DNA from: Luteolibacter rhizosphaerae
GTDB lineage: Bacteria > Verrucomicrobiota > Verrucomicrobiia > Verrucomicrobiales > Akkermansiaceae
Direction: 5' to 3'
Assembly: GCF_025950095.1 (NCBI RefSeq)
Contig: NZ_JAPDDR010000002.1
Location: 186,001-250,000, forward strand
DNA: 64,000 nt
Part shown: positions 9,775 through 18,103 of the stretch, in pieces
How positions within the stretch are numbered: position 1 is the first letter of the stretch
How the letters are laid out: every line of letters starts with the position of its first letter
Notes under the pieces: model-generated
Seen by the model: the letters and a program-made list of their open reading frames with translations, nothing else
What the model was told of the DNA's origin: nothing
Database searches by the model: none
Program-made: the position numbers and the translations under genes

Positions 9775-10539
9775 ATGAAAGCTTGGATCTACCGCAACTT
9801 GCTGCCCCCGCTCTTGGTCAGGGTCCTGACCCGCGGCCAGAGACGGCGCGAGGAAGTGGAAAACTTCCGCGGACTCTACAGCCAGTTTGTCTCGCAGGGT
9901 GACCTATGCTTCGACATTGGAGCGAACTTGGGCAACCGCGTCCGTTGCTTCCGGGCGCTGGGCTGCCGGGTGATTGCCGTCGAACCTCAGTCACGCTGCG
10001 TGAGGCAACTGCAACGCGAGTTCGGCGCGGACCCGCAAGTCACGATCGAACCCATGGCGGCGGGGGCCTCGCCTGGCACTGCAACTCTGCGGACTTCGCC
10101 AATGCACGTTCTCTCAACCATCTCCCCCGAGTTCGTCGAGAAGACCCGGCAGTCCGGACGTTTCGCGGCGGTTTCATGGACCGGGACGGAAGAGGTCGGA
10201 GTGACCACTCTGGACGCCTTGGTTGCGAAGCATGGCGAGCCGCGCTTCGTGAAAATCGATGTGGAAGGTTTCGAGAGCGAAGTCCTCGCCGGTCTCTCCA
10301 AACCCCTGTCCGCATTCTCCTTCGAGTGGACCCCCGAGATCCCCGGGAATGCGGTCTCCTGTATCAGGAAGCTGGAAGCTCTGGGCTCTTACGAGTTCAA
10401 CTATTCCTGGGGTGAATCCATGCGGCTCTCACGCGCCCAATGGCTTTCCGCGGATGCCATGATTCGTGTGGTGGAAGAGTTTGTTGGAGAAAGCCAGAAC
10501 TTCGGCGATATCTACGCCCGCTTGGTTTCCACGCCTTGA
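9775..10539 (+). CDS. FkbM family methyltransferase (second copy)
   Basis: 254 residues. Motif I is DLCFDIGANLGNRVRCFRAL, followed by VIAVEPQSRCVRQLQREFG, and the FkbM C-terminal motif is RFVKIDVEGFESEVLAGL. By eye it resembles the preceding FkbM protein only in these motifs, so a recent tandem duplication is unlikely. The N-terminus is short and amphipathic (MKAWIYRNLLPPLLVRV) and may bring the enzyme to the membrane where lipid-linked substrates lie. It is probably co-transcribed with the flanking genes. Confidence 0.9.
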   Translation: MKAWIYRNLLPPLLVRVLTRGQRRREEVENFRGLYSQFVSQGDLCFDIGANLGNRVRCFRALGCRVIAVEPQSRCVRQLQREFGADPQVTIEPMAAGASPGTATLRTSPMHVLSTISPEFVEKTRQSGRFAAVSWTGTEEVGVTTLDALVAKHGEPRFVKIDVEGFESEVLAGLSKPLSAFSFEWTPEIPGNAVSCIRKLEALGSYEFNYSWGESMRLSRAQWLSADAMIRVVEEFVGESQNFGDIYARLVSTP

Positions 10540-10545
10540 TCAATC

Positions 10546-11256
10546 GTGAGGCATCTTCCCAAAACCATCGATGAAGCGGGTAACCGCAACCACTTCCATG
10601 AGAATCATTGGAAGCGCGTTGGGATGGATCTGCTTCACCGCCATCTCGGTGACTTGTCCGGACTCTCGCTTCTCGACTACGGTTGCGGCCGCGGCGAAAC
10701 CTTGCGACTCGCGACCGGTAAGGGAATGCGCGCCTTGGGCACCGACCTCGATCCGGAGTGCGTGGCGATCAGCAAGACCCACGGCGACACAATACAACTG
10801 GCATCCCCTCAAGATCCGGTCGACCAGTTCGGTGGGAAGTCCTTCGACGTGGTCACGTGCTTCCATGTGCTCGAACACGTGGACCGCCCGAAGGAAGTGC
10901 TGCGCAGTTTGGGTCAGATCGCCCGCAAGGCCGTCGTGCTGGCAGTGCCGAATCTCCGCGCTCTTCCCCGCCCGCGCGCGCTGCGCCGCGAACCCGAGCC
11001 GGTGAATGAGGGTCACCTCCAGGGCTGGGATCATTCCCATCTGCGCAATCTCGCCGAGCGCCATTGCAATCTCCGTGTCGAAGCCTGGGCCCACGATCAC
11101 TGCAAGGTGCCTGTCTTCGGAGAGCTCGTTTCACGCATCGCCGGCGAGAAAGCGCTCATAGCACTGGAGACCGGACTCTTCGTGCGCCTCTTCCCTTTCC
11201 ACTCGGCGTCACTCATCGCACTGATGATACCCGAATCGCCTTCTCCCCCGCCGTGA
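10546..11256 (+). CDS. Class I SAM-dependent methyltransferase
   Basis: 236 residues. The start is GTG at 10546, 6 nt after the preceding stop; no in-frame ATG precedes the SAM site closely enough. Motif I LLDYGCGRGETLRLA and acidic motif II GTDLDPECVAISK are followed by FDVVTCFHVLEHVDRPKEVL, the usual Methyltransf_11/UbiG-like arrangement. Its stop overlaps the GTG start of the fucosyltransferase-like gene, so the two are probably translationally coupled. It is the third methyltransferase in a row, and the substrate is probably a sugar or a chain end of the polymer. Confidence 0.87.
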   Translation: MRHLPKTIDEAGNRNHFHENHWKRVGMDLLHRHLGDLSGLSLLDYGCGRGETLRLATGKGMRALGTDLDPECVAISKTHGDTIQLASPQDPVDQFGGKSFDVVTCFHVLEHVDRPKEVLRSLGQIARKAVVLAVPNLRALPRPRALRREPEPVNEGHLQGWDHSHLRNLAERHCNLRVEAWAHDHCKVPVFGELVSRIAGEKALIALETGLFVRLFPFHSASLIALMIPESPSPPP

Positions 11257-12131
11257 TACGCGTCGTCATGCTGGGCCGGACGGGAAACAATCTCTTCCAG
11301 TATGCCCTCGGCCGCGTTCTTGCGGAGAAGCACGGCGTTCCCTTGGTCATGGACGGATCTTGGTTCGATCCTCCGGGCTGGGCGTCGGTCTCCTGCTTGC
11401 GGCGCTTGGGCTTGAAGGCGGAGATCCGTCAACGGTCGCCCTTCATGGCCCGCGCGCTCCGGAGACTCACGGGGCGGCACTACTGGGAACTTGCCGGCTT
11501 CCCGGTATTGAAGGAATCGCCCGTGGACCTCCGCTTCGCCCCGCGCTTCCTCGAAGCCCCGTCGTCCGTCGTGCTCATGGGATACTTCCAGACGCACCTC
11601 TACTTCGCGGGATTTGAGGATGTCCTGCGTGACGAACTCCGCACCGACCGGCTCCCCTGGCAAGATGCTACCCGTCGCGTTGCGGATCTCATGGAGCCCG
11701 TTCCCAGCGTGGCGGTTCATGTCCGCCGCACCGACTATGTCGGTAATCCCGACGTGGATGTCTGTAGCCTCGCGTACTACCGTAGGGCGATGGATCTCCT
11801 TCGTTCGCAGATCGCCGGTGCGCGCTTCTTCTTGTTCTCGGACGATCCCGCCTGGTGTCACGATCAGCTGGGCGGCGACGATGCCGAGGTCTGCGCGCTC
11901 CCCGAAGCGCAAGGCGACCCCCTCCATGACTTGCATCTCATGAGCCGGGCCAAGCACCATATCATCGCGAACAGCAGCTACTCCTGGTGGGCTGCATGGC
12001 TCGGCAAGAAGCAGGGCCAGCGGGTGCTTATGCCGGACCTCTGGTATCGGGGCGGGATGTTGGCGCCCATCGCAGAGAAGCGCCTGCCCGCTTGGGAAAT
12101 AGTCGAAACCGGCCTGCTCTCCCCGCCATGA
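11253..12131 (+). CDS. GT11-type alpha-1,2-fucosyltransferase family protein
   Basis: 292 residues from GTG 11253, whose last two bases belong to the upstream stop (GTGA overlap). The N-terminus VVMLGRTGNNLFQYALGRVL is the GT11 signature for the nucleotide-sugar loop. The middle has the HxRR motif (SVAVHVRRTDYVGNPDVDV), and the C-terminal part has ANSSYSWWAAWLG followed by VLMPDLWY. Known members transfer fucose from GDP-fucose in alpha-1,2 linkage, while some GT11-like enzymes use other sugars. GDP-fucose synthesis genes are not in the window. The stop overlaps the next ATG by 4 bp. Confidence 0.9.
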   Translation: MIRVVMLGRTGNNLFQYALGRVLAEKHGVPLVMDGSWFDPPGWASVSCLRRLGLKAEIRQRSPFMARALRRLTGRHYWELAGFPVLKESPVDLRFAPRFLEAPSSVVLMGYFQTHLYFAGFEDVLRDELRTDRLPWQDATRRVADLMEPVPSVAVHVRRTDYVGNPDVDVCSLAYYRRAMDLLRSQIAGARFFLFSDDPAWCHDQLGGDDAEVCALPEAQGDPLHDLHLMSRAKHHIIANSSYSWWAAWLGKKQGQRVLMPDLWYRGGMLAPIAEKRLPAWEIVETGLLSPP

Positions 12132-13321
12132 GCCGACCTCTCCGCTGGCTTACCTGCGCGCCGCGGGACTACTGCGGGAACGATGCGTATTTCTCCCGGG
12201 ATACCGGTCTCCTGTGCCGCGGCTTGCAGGATGCGGGCGCGGATTGCCGGCCTATCCTGGCGGGTGAGCCGCGTCCCGATGACGCCGCGGACCTCGTGCG
12301 CGCCACTGCCTCGGAGCTATCCGACCCACGTTGGTGGAAGGGGCTGTCAGCGGATGCCGTCGTGATCCATACGTGGAGCCAGGGCGAGCATACTCGCACC
12401 CTTCGCGCGATTCGTGAGGCAGGGCTGAGGCTGGTTCTGATCCAGGATGGTACGGGCACCACAGGTCCGCTCGGCACCTGGGGAGATTGGGTGGCGGAGT
12501 CATGGTATTTCCGCCATCGCCACGGGGGTAGTTGGGGCGGCTTGTTGTGGTTCGCCGCCCGCATGCTTCATGGTCACACCCTGCGTCTTCCGGGTTTTGA
12601 AAAGACCCGCGCGCAGCAGTTCGAATTGGCCGATCGGATCGTCGTGCCTTCACCGCGTGCGCTCGGAGGCTATCGGAAATTGGCCGGACGATTGGGACCG
12701 GATCTCTCCTCCAGGCTTCATCTGTTGCCCTATCCGGTTGCTGCTTGGTTCACCCGGCGGGAGGCGGTTCCGAAGGAGAACCTCATCGTGTCCGTGGGGC
12801 GCTGGACGGATCACTGGCAGAAGCGGCCGGACCTGCTAGCTCGTGCCCTCGAGCAGGCTCTGCTCAAGCATCCGGAGTGGCGGGCGGAGATCTTCGGCGA
12901 GCCGGGGAGCGCATTGTCGCGGTGGCACGCGAATTTGGAATCGTCCTTGCGTGTGCGGGTCAGCCTGGCCGGCATCGTCTCCAACCACCAGCTCTCCACG
13001 GCCATGGCGAGGGCAAAGATCTCCTTCTGTAGTTCCGCCTACGAGTCCTTTCACATTGCGTCCGGAGAAGCCCTGTGCAGCGGCGCTTCGATTGTAGGAG
13101 TGGATTCCGCCATGACTCCCAGCATGGCTTGGTTCGCCAGCGAACAGTCCGGCAGCCTTTCCGAAACCTTGAGCGGCGATGGTCTGGTAAAAGGCCTGTG
13201 CCGCGAGATCTCCGAGTGGGCCGCCGGCCGGCGCGATCCTGACCAAATCTCGCGCGATTGGAGCGCTCGCCTTCACGCTGCCGCCGTGGCCCGTAATCTG
13301 ATCGAAATGGTTTCCTGTTAG
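12128..13321 (+). CDS. Glycosyltransferase, GT-B fold, family uncertain
   Basis: 397 residues, ATG overlapping the fucosyltransferase stop (ATGA). The C-terminal half resembles a Glycos_transf_1-type domain: LIVSVGRWTDHWQKRPDLLA, then RAEIFGEPGSA, then SFCSSAYESFHIASGEAL, with a glutamate in the position expected for the nucleotide-sugar-binding region. The N-terminal half is less typical (RDYCGNDAYFSRDTGLLC). I would call it a polysaccharide glycosyltransferase without assigning a family. It ends in a 4-bp overlap with the convergent VanZ-like gene, so the forward operon may stop or be interrupted here. Confidence 0.75.
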   Translation: MSRPLRWLTCAPRDYCGNDAYFSRDTGLLCRGLQDAGADCRPILAGEPRPDDAADLVRATASELSDPRWWKGLSADAVVIHTWSQGEHTRTLRAIREAGLRLVLIQDGTGTTGPLGTWGDWVAESWYFRHRHGGSWGGLLWFAARMLHGHTLRLPGFEKTRAQQFELADRIVVPSPRALGGYRKLAGRLGPDLSSRLHLLPYPVAAWFTRREAVPKENLIVSVGRWTDHWQKRPDLLARALEQALLKHPEWRAEIFGEPGSALSRWHANLESSLRVRVSLAGIVSNHQLSTAMARAKISFCSSAYESFHIASGEALCSGASIVGVDSAMTPSMAWFASEQSGSLSETLSGDGLVKGLCREISEWAAGRRDPDQISRDWSARLHAAAVARNLIEMVSC

Positions 13322-14565
13322 ACCCCGGATACCGTCTTTCTCGGGAGGGCGAATGGCCGCTTGGCCCACAGGCTCAGGCTCGCCCTCCACAGGATCAGAC
13401 CCGCGAATGCGGCGACGGTGTCCAAGGCAAGGTCGAGAACATCGCTGCCATCGAAGCCAAATCCGAAGCTCCATTGGCAGAACTCGGAAACGCCACCGAG
13501 AATGATCGCCGGCCAAACAGCCCTGCGGCTTGCCGTGAGCAAGGCCAGCAGGGCGCTTAGGCCTGTGAATGCAAGCAGGTGGAGCGGCCGCTTGAGGTAG
13601 GGCAGCTGATTGAAGAGCCAGCGCGCCATCCCGCCGTCCAAGCGCTCCGGGGAAACGGGCTCGGCAGGGATCGCGGGTTTGGCGAGCGCCGCCGCGATGG
13701 GTGGGGGCGCTGGCGCAGGTGCGGGAGGAACTACCGGCGCCGGATTGCCTTGAGCAAGTGGAGCGGGACTCGCGGGCTTCGGTGCTGGAGCGGGTGGCGG
13801 CGGTGGAGGGGCTGCTACGGCTTCAATCGGATAGGGCGTGCCCATCGGGGGGTAGGGGATCCAAGGCCCGGGCAAGCAGTAAGCCCAGGCGAACCCTCCC
13901 CACACCACCCCTGCGGCCAGCACCCGTAGGGATCCCACAGGCTTTTCAGCCACCCATCGGCGCAGGCCCCACGCGATCACTCCCAGCCAGCCGGCTACGA
14001 GGGAGACCGTCATCCAGAGAAATCCGGGGCGGTAGTTCACGGCTTGGACCTGAATCGACTCGATCGTGAAATCACCGCTACTGCCACGGTTCTCCAGAAT
14101 CAGCTTCGGCAGAGTGCCGGCACGCGCGAGAGGCACCACCATATCGCGATAGTAGATCGGGCGGTCGCCGCGCCCGGACCACAGGGGCAGGTGGCCCTGC
14201 ACCATCTTGCCGCTGCTATCGAGCCAGATCAGGATCACGCGCGCGTCGTCCCAGGCCATCTTCCCCAGCTTCACACCGCGGCAGGAAACTCTCAGGGCCA
14301 CATGCGCATGTCGGGTGGCGGGCGCTTGAGTCCACAGATACTCCACCTGCGGGATCTCTCCACCTGCGGGAAGTAACAAGGCATCTTCCTGTCGCTGCAC
14401 GGGTCCGGAACTCGAGCGCGAGATTCCTTCCGGAGTGTAGTTCAGCGTCAGCGCGGGTGACTCCGTTGCAGGGATGAAACGCCACTGCCACAGCGCCCAA
14501 GTGCAGGCGCAGAGCGCGAGCAAGGCCAGAAGATATCCGCAAGCGGCAGCGGCGGGGCGGGGCAC
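13318..14565 (-). CDS. VanZ-like membrane protein with a long proline-rich insert
   Basis: 415 residues with a GTG start at 14565. An N-terminal hydrophobic helix is followed by a soluble beta-rich region (about residues 35-175), two further hydrophobic segments, and a roughly 60-residue insert made mostly of proline and alanine. The C-terminus is a VanZ-like domain: LHLLAFTGLSALLALL, then ILGGVSEFCQWSFGFGFDG, then DVLDLALDTVAAFAGLIL. VanZ-like proteins are often found in exopolysaccharide loci, but their biochemical role is not settled. It is the only reverse-strand gene among the forward sugar genes and overlaps its left neighbour by 4 bp. Confidence 0.75.
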   Translation of the reverse strand: MPRPAAAACGYLLALLALCACTWALWQWRFIPATESPALTLNYTPEGISRSSSGPVQRQEDALLLPAGGEIPQVEYLWTQAPATRHAHVALRVSCRGVKLGKMAWDDARVILIWLDSSGKMVQGHLPLWSGRGDRPIYYRDMVVPLARAGTLPKLILENRGSSGDFTIESIQVQAVNYRPGFLWMTVSLVAGWLGVIAWGLRRWVAEKPVGSLRVLAAGVVWGGFAWAYCLPGPWIPYPPMGTPYPIEAVAAPPPPPPAPAPKPASPAPLAQGNPAPVVPPAPAPAPPPIAAALAKPAIPAEPVSPERLDGGMARWLFNQLPYLKRPLHLLAFTGLSALLALLTASRRAVWPAIILGGVSEFCQWSFGFGFDGSDVLDLALDTVAAFAGLILWRASLSLWAKRPFALPRKTVSGV

Positions 14566-14649
14566 GCCGGAGAGAAGTTGAATTTACCCGGGTCGGAAAG
14601 CGCAAAGCGGCTTGCCTTACGCGATCGCGTCCGCACGAACTAAGTGCCG

Positions 14650-15447
14650 ATGGATTTCACCGTCATCACCCCGAACCTGAACTACGGTCGCTTTCTTGCC
14701 GATTGCTTGGAGAGCGTCGCCCGGCAGGAAGGGGTCACTGTCGAGCATCTCGTTATCGATGGCGGCTCGACCGATGACAGCGCTGCGGTGGCGGCCCGCT
14801 TCCCGCATCTCGCTTGGTCACAGGAGCCGGACAAGGGCATGTCCGATGCCATCAACAAAGGCTTCGACCGCGCCACGGGCGAGTGGGTGATCTGGCTCAA
14901 TTCCGATGATCGCTTGAAGCCCGGCGTCCTCTCGCGAGTAAAGGAAGCGGCTGCGAATTCCACAGCGGACATCCTCTACGGAGCCTACGATTTCGTGGAT
15001 GAAGGCGGCAGCTTCCTTCGCAGCATCCGCGTTCCTTCGTGGTCACCCTTCGTCCATGTCCACCACTGCTGCTACATCGGCTCGACCGCGTGCTTTCTCC
15101 GGCGCTCCAGCGTGATCGATCCCGGGCATCGGCTGCGCGAGGACTTCCGCTATGTCATGGATGGTGAGTTCTATGCCCGTCTCCATGCGCAGGGCCTGAA
15201 CTTCGATCGCATCCCGCTGGATGTCGCGGACTTCCGCCTGCATGGTGGCAACACTTCTTCCAAGCATCTCGGCCGGACGCGTGATCTCGAAGCCATCCTC
15301 AAGGCTGAGCGCCAGCACGTGGAGTCCCGCGCCATCCGCCGCGCATACGGGCTGACGCTGTTTGAAGATCCCTACCTGAACGGACTGGTAGATGGCGTCC
15401 TGTGGATCACAGCGCGTGCGTGGAAGGGAATCATAAAACTCCTGTAA
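14650..15447 (+). CDS. Glycosyltransferase family 2
   Basis: 265 residues from ATG 14650; a GTG two codons earlier is also possible. The GT-A fold is clear: FTVITPNLNYGRFLADCLES, then HLVIDGGSTDDSAAV, then EPDKGMSDAINKGFDRATGE with the metal-binding NSDD at WVIWLNSDDRLKPG. This is the arrangement of WfgS/WcaA-type inverting transferases that act in repeat-unit assembly. Its divergence from the VanZ-like gene leaves an 84-bp gap that must hold promoters for one or both. Confidence 0.92.
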   Translation: MDFTVITPNLNYGRFLADCLESVARQEGVTVEHLVIDGGSTDDSAAVAARFPHLAWSQEPDKGMSDAINKGFDRATGEWVIWLNSDDRLKPGVLSRVKEAAANSTADILYGAYDFVDEGGSFLRSIRVPSWSPFVHVHHCCYIGSTACFLRRSSVIDPGHRLREDFRYVMDGEFYARLHAQGLNFDRIPLDVADFRLHGGNTSSKHLGRTRDLEAILKAERQHVESRAIRRAYGLTLFEDPYLNGLVDGVLWITARAWKGIIKLL

Positions 15448-15503
15448 CGGAGCGAGCCCTGCCAAGGGATCCCCGCGGCGGCATCCTTCGAATTGATCTT
15501 TCC

Positions 15504-16415
15504 ATGCCCTCTTCCCCCTGCATCGCCACCGTCTTCGCCTGCTTCAACCGGCGCGCCACTGCCTTGGAGTGCATCCGCCGCTTGCAGGCCCAGACCCGTC
15601 AGCCGGACATGGTGGTAGTGGGCGATAATGCCTCCACCGACGGCACTCCGGAGGCCCTGCGCGCTTTGGCATGGGATCGCCTCACCGTCGTGGATACCGG
15701 CGACAATCTCGGCAATGCCGGCGGGGTGCAGGTTGCCATGGATCACGCGTTTGCCCACGGTGCCGACGCCGTCTGGGTTCTAGATGACGATTCTTGGCCG
15801 CGTTCCGGGGCTCTGGGCGCTCTGTTAGAAGACGGCTTCGACGCTCACACCGTCCGCCACAGCCTCCAAGTCGATCCGACGGGAGGCCACTACTCATGGC
15901 CTCTCCCCGTCCGCTCGGCATCGGGCGCATGGGAGACCATCCGTCATCCGGACGAGTGGCCGGGCCCCGCCTGTGTCGAAAGCCGCGCCTCATGGACCGG
16001 TGCCCTGGTTCCCCGTGCCGCTTGGGAGAGAGCCGGCCCCGTTCTGGGCGAGCTCTTCATCCGCGGCGAGGATGAGGAGTATCCCCGCCGTCTCGCCGCC
16101 GCCGGTTTCCGCTTCGAGGCGGTCAGGGACTCGGTGCTCGACCATCCCTCGGCGAAGAACCTTCGCCGCTGGAAGATCGGGACGAAAGACTTCTGGTTTG
16201 AAACCGGCTTGGAGGATTGGAAATTCTACTACGAGGTGAGGAATACCGTGTGGTTGAAGTTCCGGGAGGGATCTCGCGGGCAGGGCTGGGCGATCGGATT
16301 CCTGCATCTCCTCGCCACCCTCCTCCATGATGGCTGGTCCTCGTCCCGCTGGCGGACTTGGCGCCTGGCACTGGCGGATGCCCGCTCAGGCCGTTTGGGT
16401 AGAAGGAGTTTCTGA
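15504..16415 (+). CDS. Glycosyltransferase family 2, GlfT2/rhamnosyltransferase-like
   Basis: 303 residues from ATG 15504; a longer frame from 15402 runs into the preceding gene. The GT-A features are TVFACFNRRATALECIRRLQ, VVVGDNASTDGTPEAL and GDNLGNAGGVQVAMDHAF, with VWVLDDDSWP as the DDD/DxD metal site and RGEDEEYPRRLAAAGF as the acceptor-side ED motif. The 'N.GGxGG' type loop with DDD is typical of galactofuranosyl- and rhamnosyl-transferases, so transfer of a deoxy-sugar or furanose is plausible, not proven. Confidence 0.88.
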   Translation: MPSSPCIATVFACFNRRATALECIRRLQAQTRQPDMVVVGDNASTDGTPEALRALAWDRLTVVDTGDNLGNAGGVQVAMDHAFAHGADAVWVLDDDSWPRSGALGALLEDGFDAHTVRHSLQVDPTGGHYSWPLPVRSASGAWETIRHPDEWPGPACVESRASWTGALVPRAAWERAGPVLGELFIRGEDEEYPRRLAAAGFRFEAVRDSVLDHPSAKNLRRWKIGTKDFWFETGLEDWKFYYEVRNTVWLKFREGSRGQGWAIGFLHLLATLLHDGWSSSRWRTWRLALADARSGRLGRRSF

Positions 16416-16672
16416 CGCTCGCCGGCGTCCGTCTGGCGGCAAACTGATGGCGATGGGGTAGTGGAAGGAGCCGTTTGGCCCTCTCCAAGGCCAGCGGTCG
16501 GCCCTATCTTTGCCTTCATCCTGATCGGCAGGTGACGCTTTCGTTGCTCGATGGGAGAGCCTCGGGAACTCGCGCGGTATCCCCTGAAAGCGTGTTTCTC
16601 TGGCGGGAGCTTGGGCTTGCCTTGCCGGGGAGCTTCCGGTTTCATCTAGGCCCTCGCGTAGGAATTTGATTC
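16416..16672. other. Intergenic region before the phosphoglycosyl transferase gene
   Basis: 257 bp without a convincing gene. A 64-codon open frame at 16475-16669 has no recognisable features and no clear ribosome site. I see no terminator hairpin with a T-run and no strong palindrome. It may hold a promoter for the transferase and polymerase genes that follow. Confidence 0.5.
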
Positions 16673-18079
16673 ATGCCTGTCGGCCGTAAAGAAGCGTTCT
16701 CGATCCAACTGCTCCAACTGCTCGACGCAGGCTTGGTGTGGTTCGCCTTCTGGATGGCCTCCTTTTTCCGCGGCCCCATTCGCGAGACCTTGGGCGCTTA
16801 CAATGATGGCGAGATGAGCCTCTCGCAGATGAGTTGGGTGCTCTACATCGTGGTCCCCTTCACCCCGCTCGCCCTCGAGTTCTTCCAGTTCTACCGCCGC
16901 CCGCGGACCAAGACCCCTTTGCAGGCCTTCAGCCAGCTCGTGAAGGCCCTGCTGTTCATGGCCTTGGCGATCGGCATGATGGTCGTCTTCGCGCAGATCT
17001 CCGGTGCCAGCCGTTTGATCCTCGGTGTGGGTGGGGCCCTCACGCTCCTCATTCTTTTCGCCCGGGATCGCGCATTCCACTCCTACCTGCACCGCCAGGA
17101 GCTGCGGGACTATGCCAAGGAGCGGATCATTATTGCCGGCTCCGACGAGGAGATCGACGCCTTCCTCGGCGAGGTGGACGAGGAGGTCAGCGGGCTGTGG
17201 AAAATCGTCGCCCGCTTCGATCTCGCCCAGCGCCCTGTCGACGAACTGTATGCCCTCCTCAAGGAGAAGTCCGTGGAGCGCGTGATCTTCGCCGCCCGGG
17301 ACACCGAGTTCGGCAAGGTCGCGGAAGGCGTGGAGGCTTGCGAGTTGCAGGGCGTGGAGGCGTGGATTGTTGCCTCCTTCATTCGTACGCAGATTGCCCG
17401 GCCTACCTTCGATGTCATTGGCAAGAAGCCGATGCTGGTCCTCCGCTCCACTCCCGAGCTGTCTTGGGAGCTGGCCTGCAAGGCGGTGATCGACATGGTC
17501 GGCTCCTTCCTCTTGATCTTCTTCACCTCACCCCTGTGGTTGATCGCGATTATCGGCATCAAGATTACCAGCCCCAGCGGCCCTGTCTTCTTCCGCCAGC
17601 GCCGGGCCGGCCGCTATGGCAAGCCCTTCCGGATGTGGAAGTTTCGGACCATGGTGCCGGATGCCGAGGCCCAGCTTGCCAAGGTGAAGGAAGAACACGG
17701 CAACCATATGGAGGGACCGGTCTTCAAGCTCGACCGCGATCCCCGCGTCTTCGCTTTCGGTGCGCTCTTGCGGAAACTGAGCATCGACGAGTTGCCCCAG
17801 CTCCTCAATGTCCTGCGAGGCCACATGAGCTTGGTGGGGCCGCGACCTCTACCGATCTATGAGGTGGACGCCTTCGAGAAATCGGAACACCGCCGCCGTC
17901 TTAGTGTGAAGCCCGGCATCACCTGTGAGTGGCAGGCAGGCGGGCGTAACAAGATCACCAGCTTCGAACAGTGGGTGGAGATGGATCTCCGCTACATTGA
18001 CAACTGGTCGCTGTGGCTCGACATCAAGATTCTCTTTCGCACGATTCCCGCCGTTCTGCTCGGTCGGGGGGCGAATTGA
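16673..18079 (+). CDS. Polyprenyl-phosphate phosphoglycosyl transferase (WbaP/WcaJ-like) starting repeat-unit synthesis
   Basis: 468 residues. The first part has four hydrophobic segments (about residues 10-125), followed by a CoA-binding-like Rossmann region (about 145-250) and a further membrane segment (AVIDMVGSFLLIFFTSPLWL). The catalytic bacterial sugar-transferase domain is at the C-terminus: SGPVFFRQRRAGRYGKPFRM, WKFRTMVPDAEAQL, then KLSIDELPQLLNVLRGHMSL, VGPRPLP and KPGITCEWQAGGRN. Enzymes of this type load a sugar-1-phosphate onto undecaprenyl phosphate as the first step of capsule or exopolysaccharide assembly. All motifs are intact. The Wzy-type gene follows by 24 bp. Confidence 0.94.
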   Translation: MPVGRKEAFSIQLLQLLDAGLVWFAFWMASFFRGPIRETLGAYNDGEMSLSQMSWVLYIVVPFTPLALEFFQFYRRPRTKTPLQAFSQLVKALLFMALAIGMMVVFAQISGASRLILGVGGALTLLILFARDRAFHSYLHRQELRDYAKERIIIAGSDEEIDAFLGEVDEEVSGLWKIVARFDLAQRPVDELYALLKEKSVERVIFAARDTEFGKVAEGVEACELQGVEAWIVASFIRTQIARPTFDVIGKKPMLVLRSTPELSWELACKAVIDMVGSFLLIFFTSPLWLIAIIGIKITSPSGPVFFRQRRAGRYGKPFRMWKFRTMVPDAEAQLAKVKEEHGNHMEGPVFKLDRDPRVFAFGALLRKLSIDELPQLLNVLRGHMSLVGPRPLPIYEVDAFEKSEHRRRLSVKPGITCEWQAGGRNKITSFEQWVEMDLRYIDNWSLWLDIKILFRTIPAVLLGRGAN

Positions 18080-18103
18080 GGAATCGAATATCGCGCGGTG
18101 CTG

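Noticed and set aside
16475-16669. 64-codon forward open frame before the phosphoglycosyl transferase
   Set aside because: No family, no signal or membrane pattern and no ribosome site; treated as intergenic.
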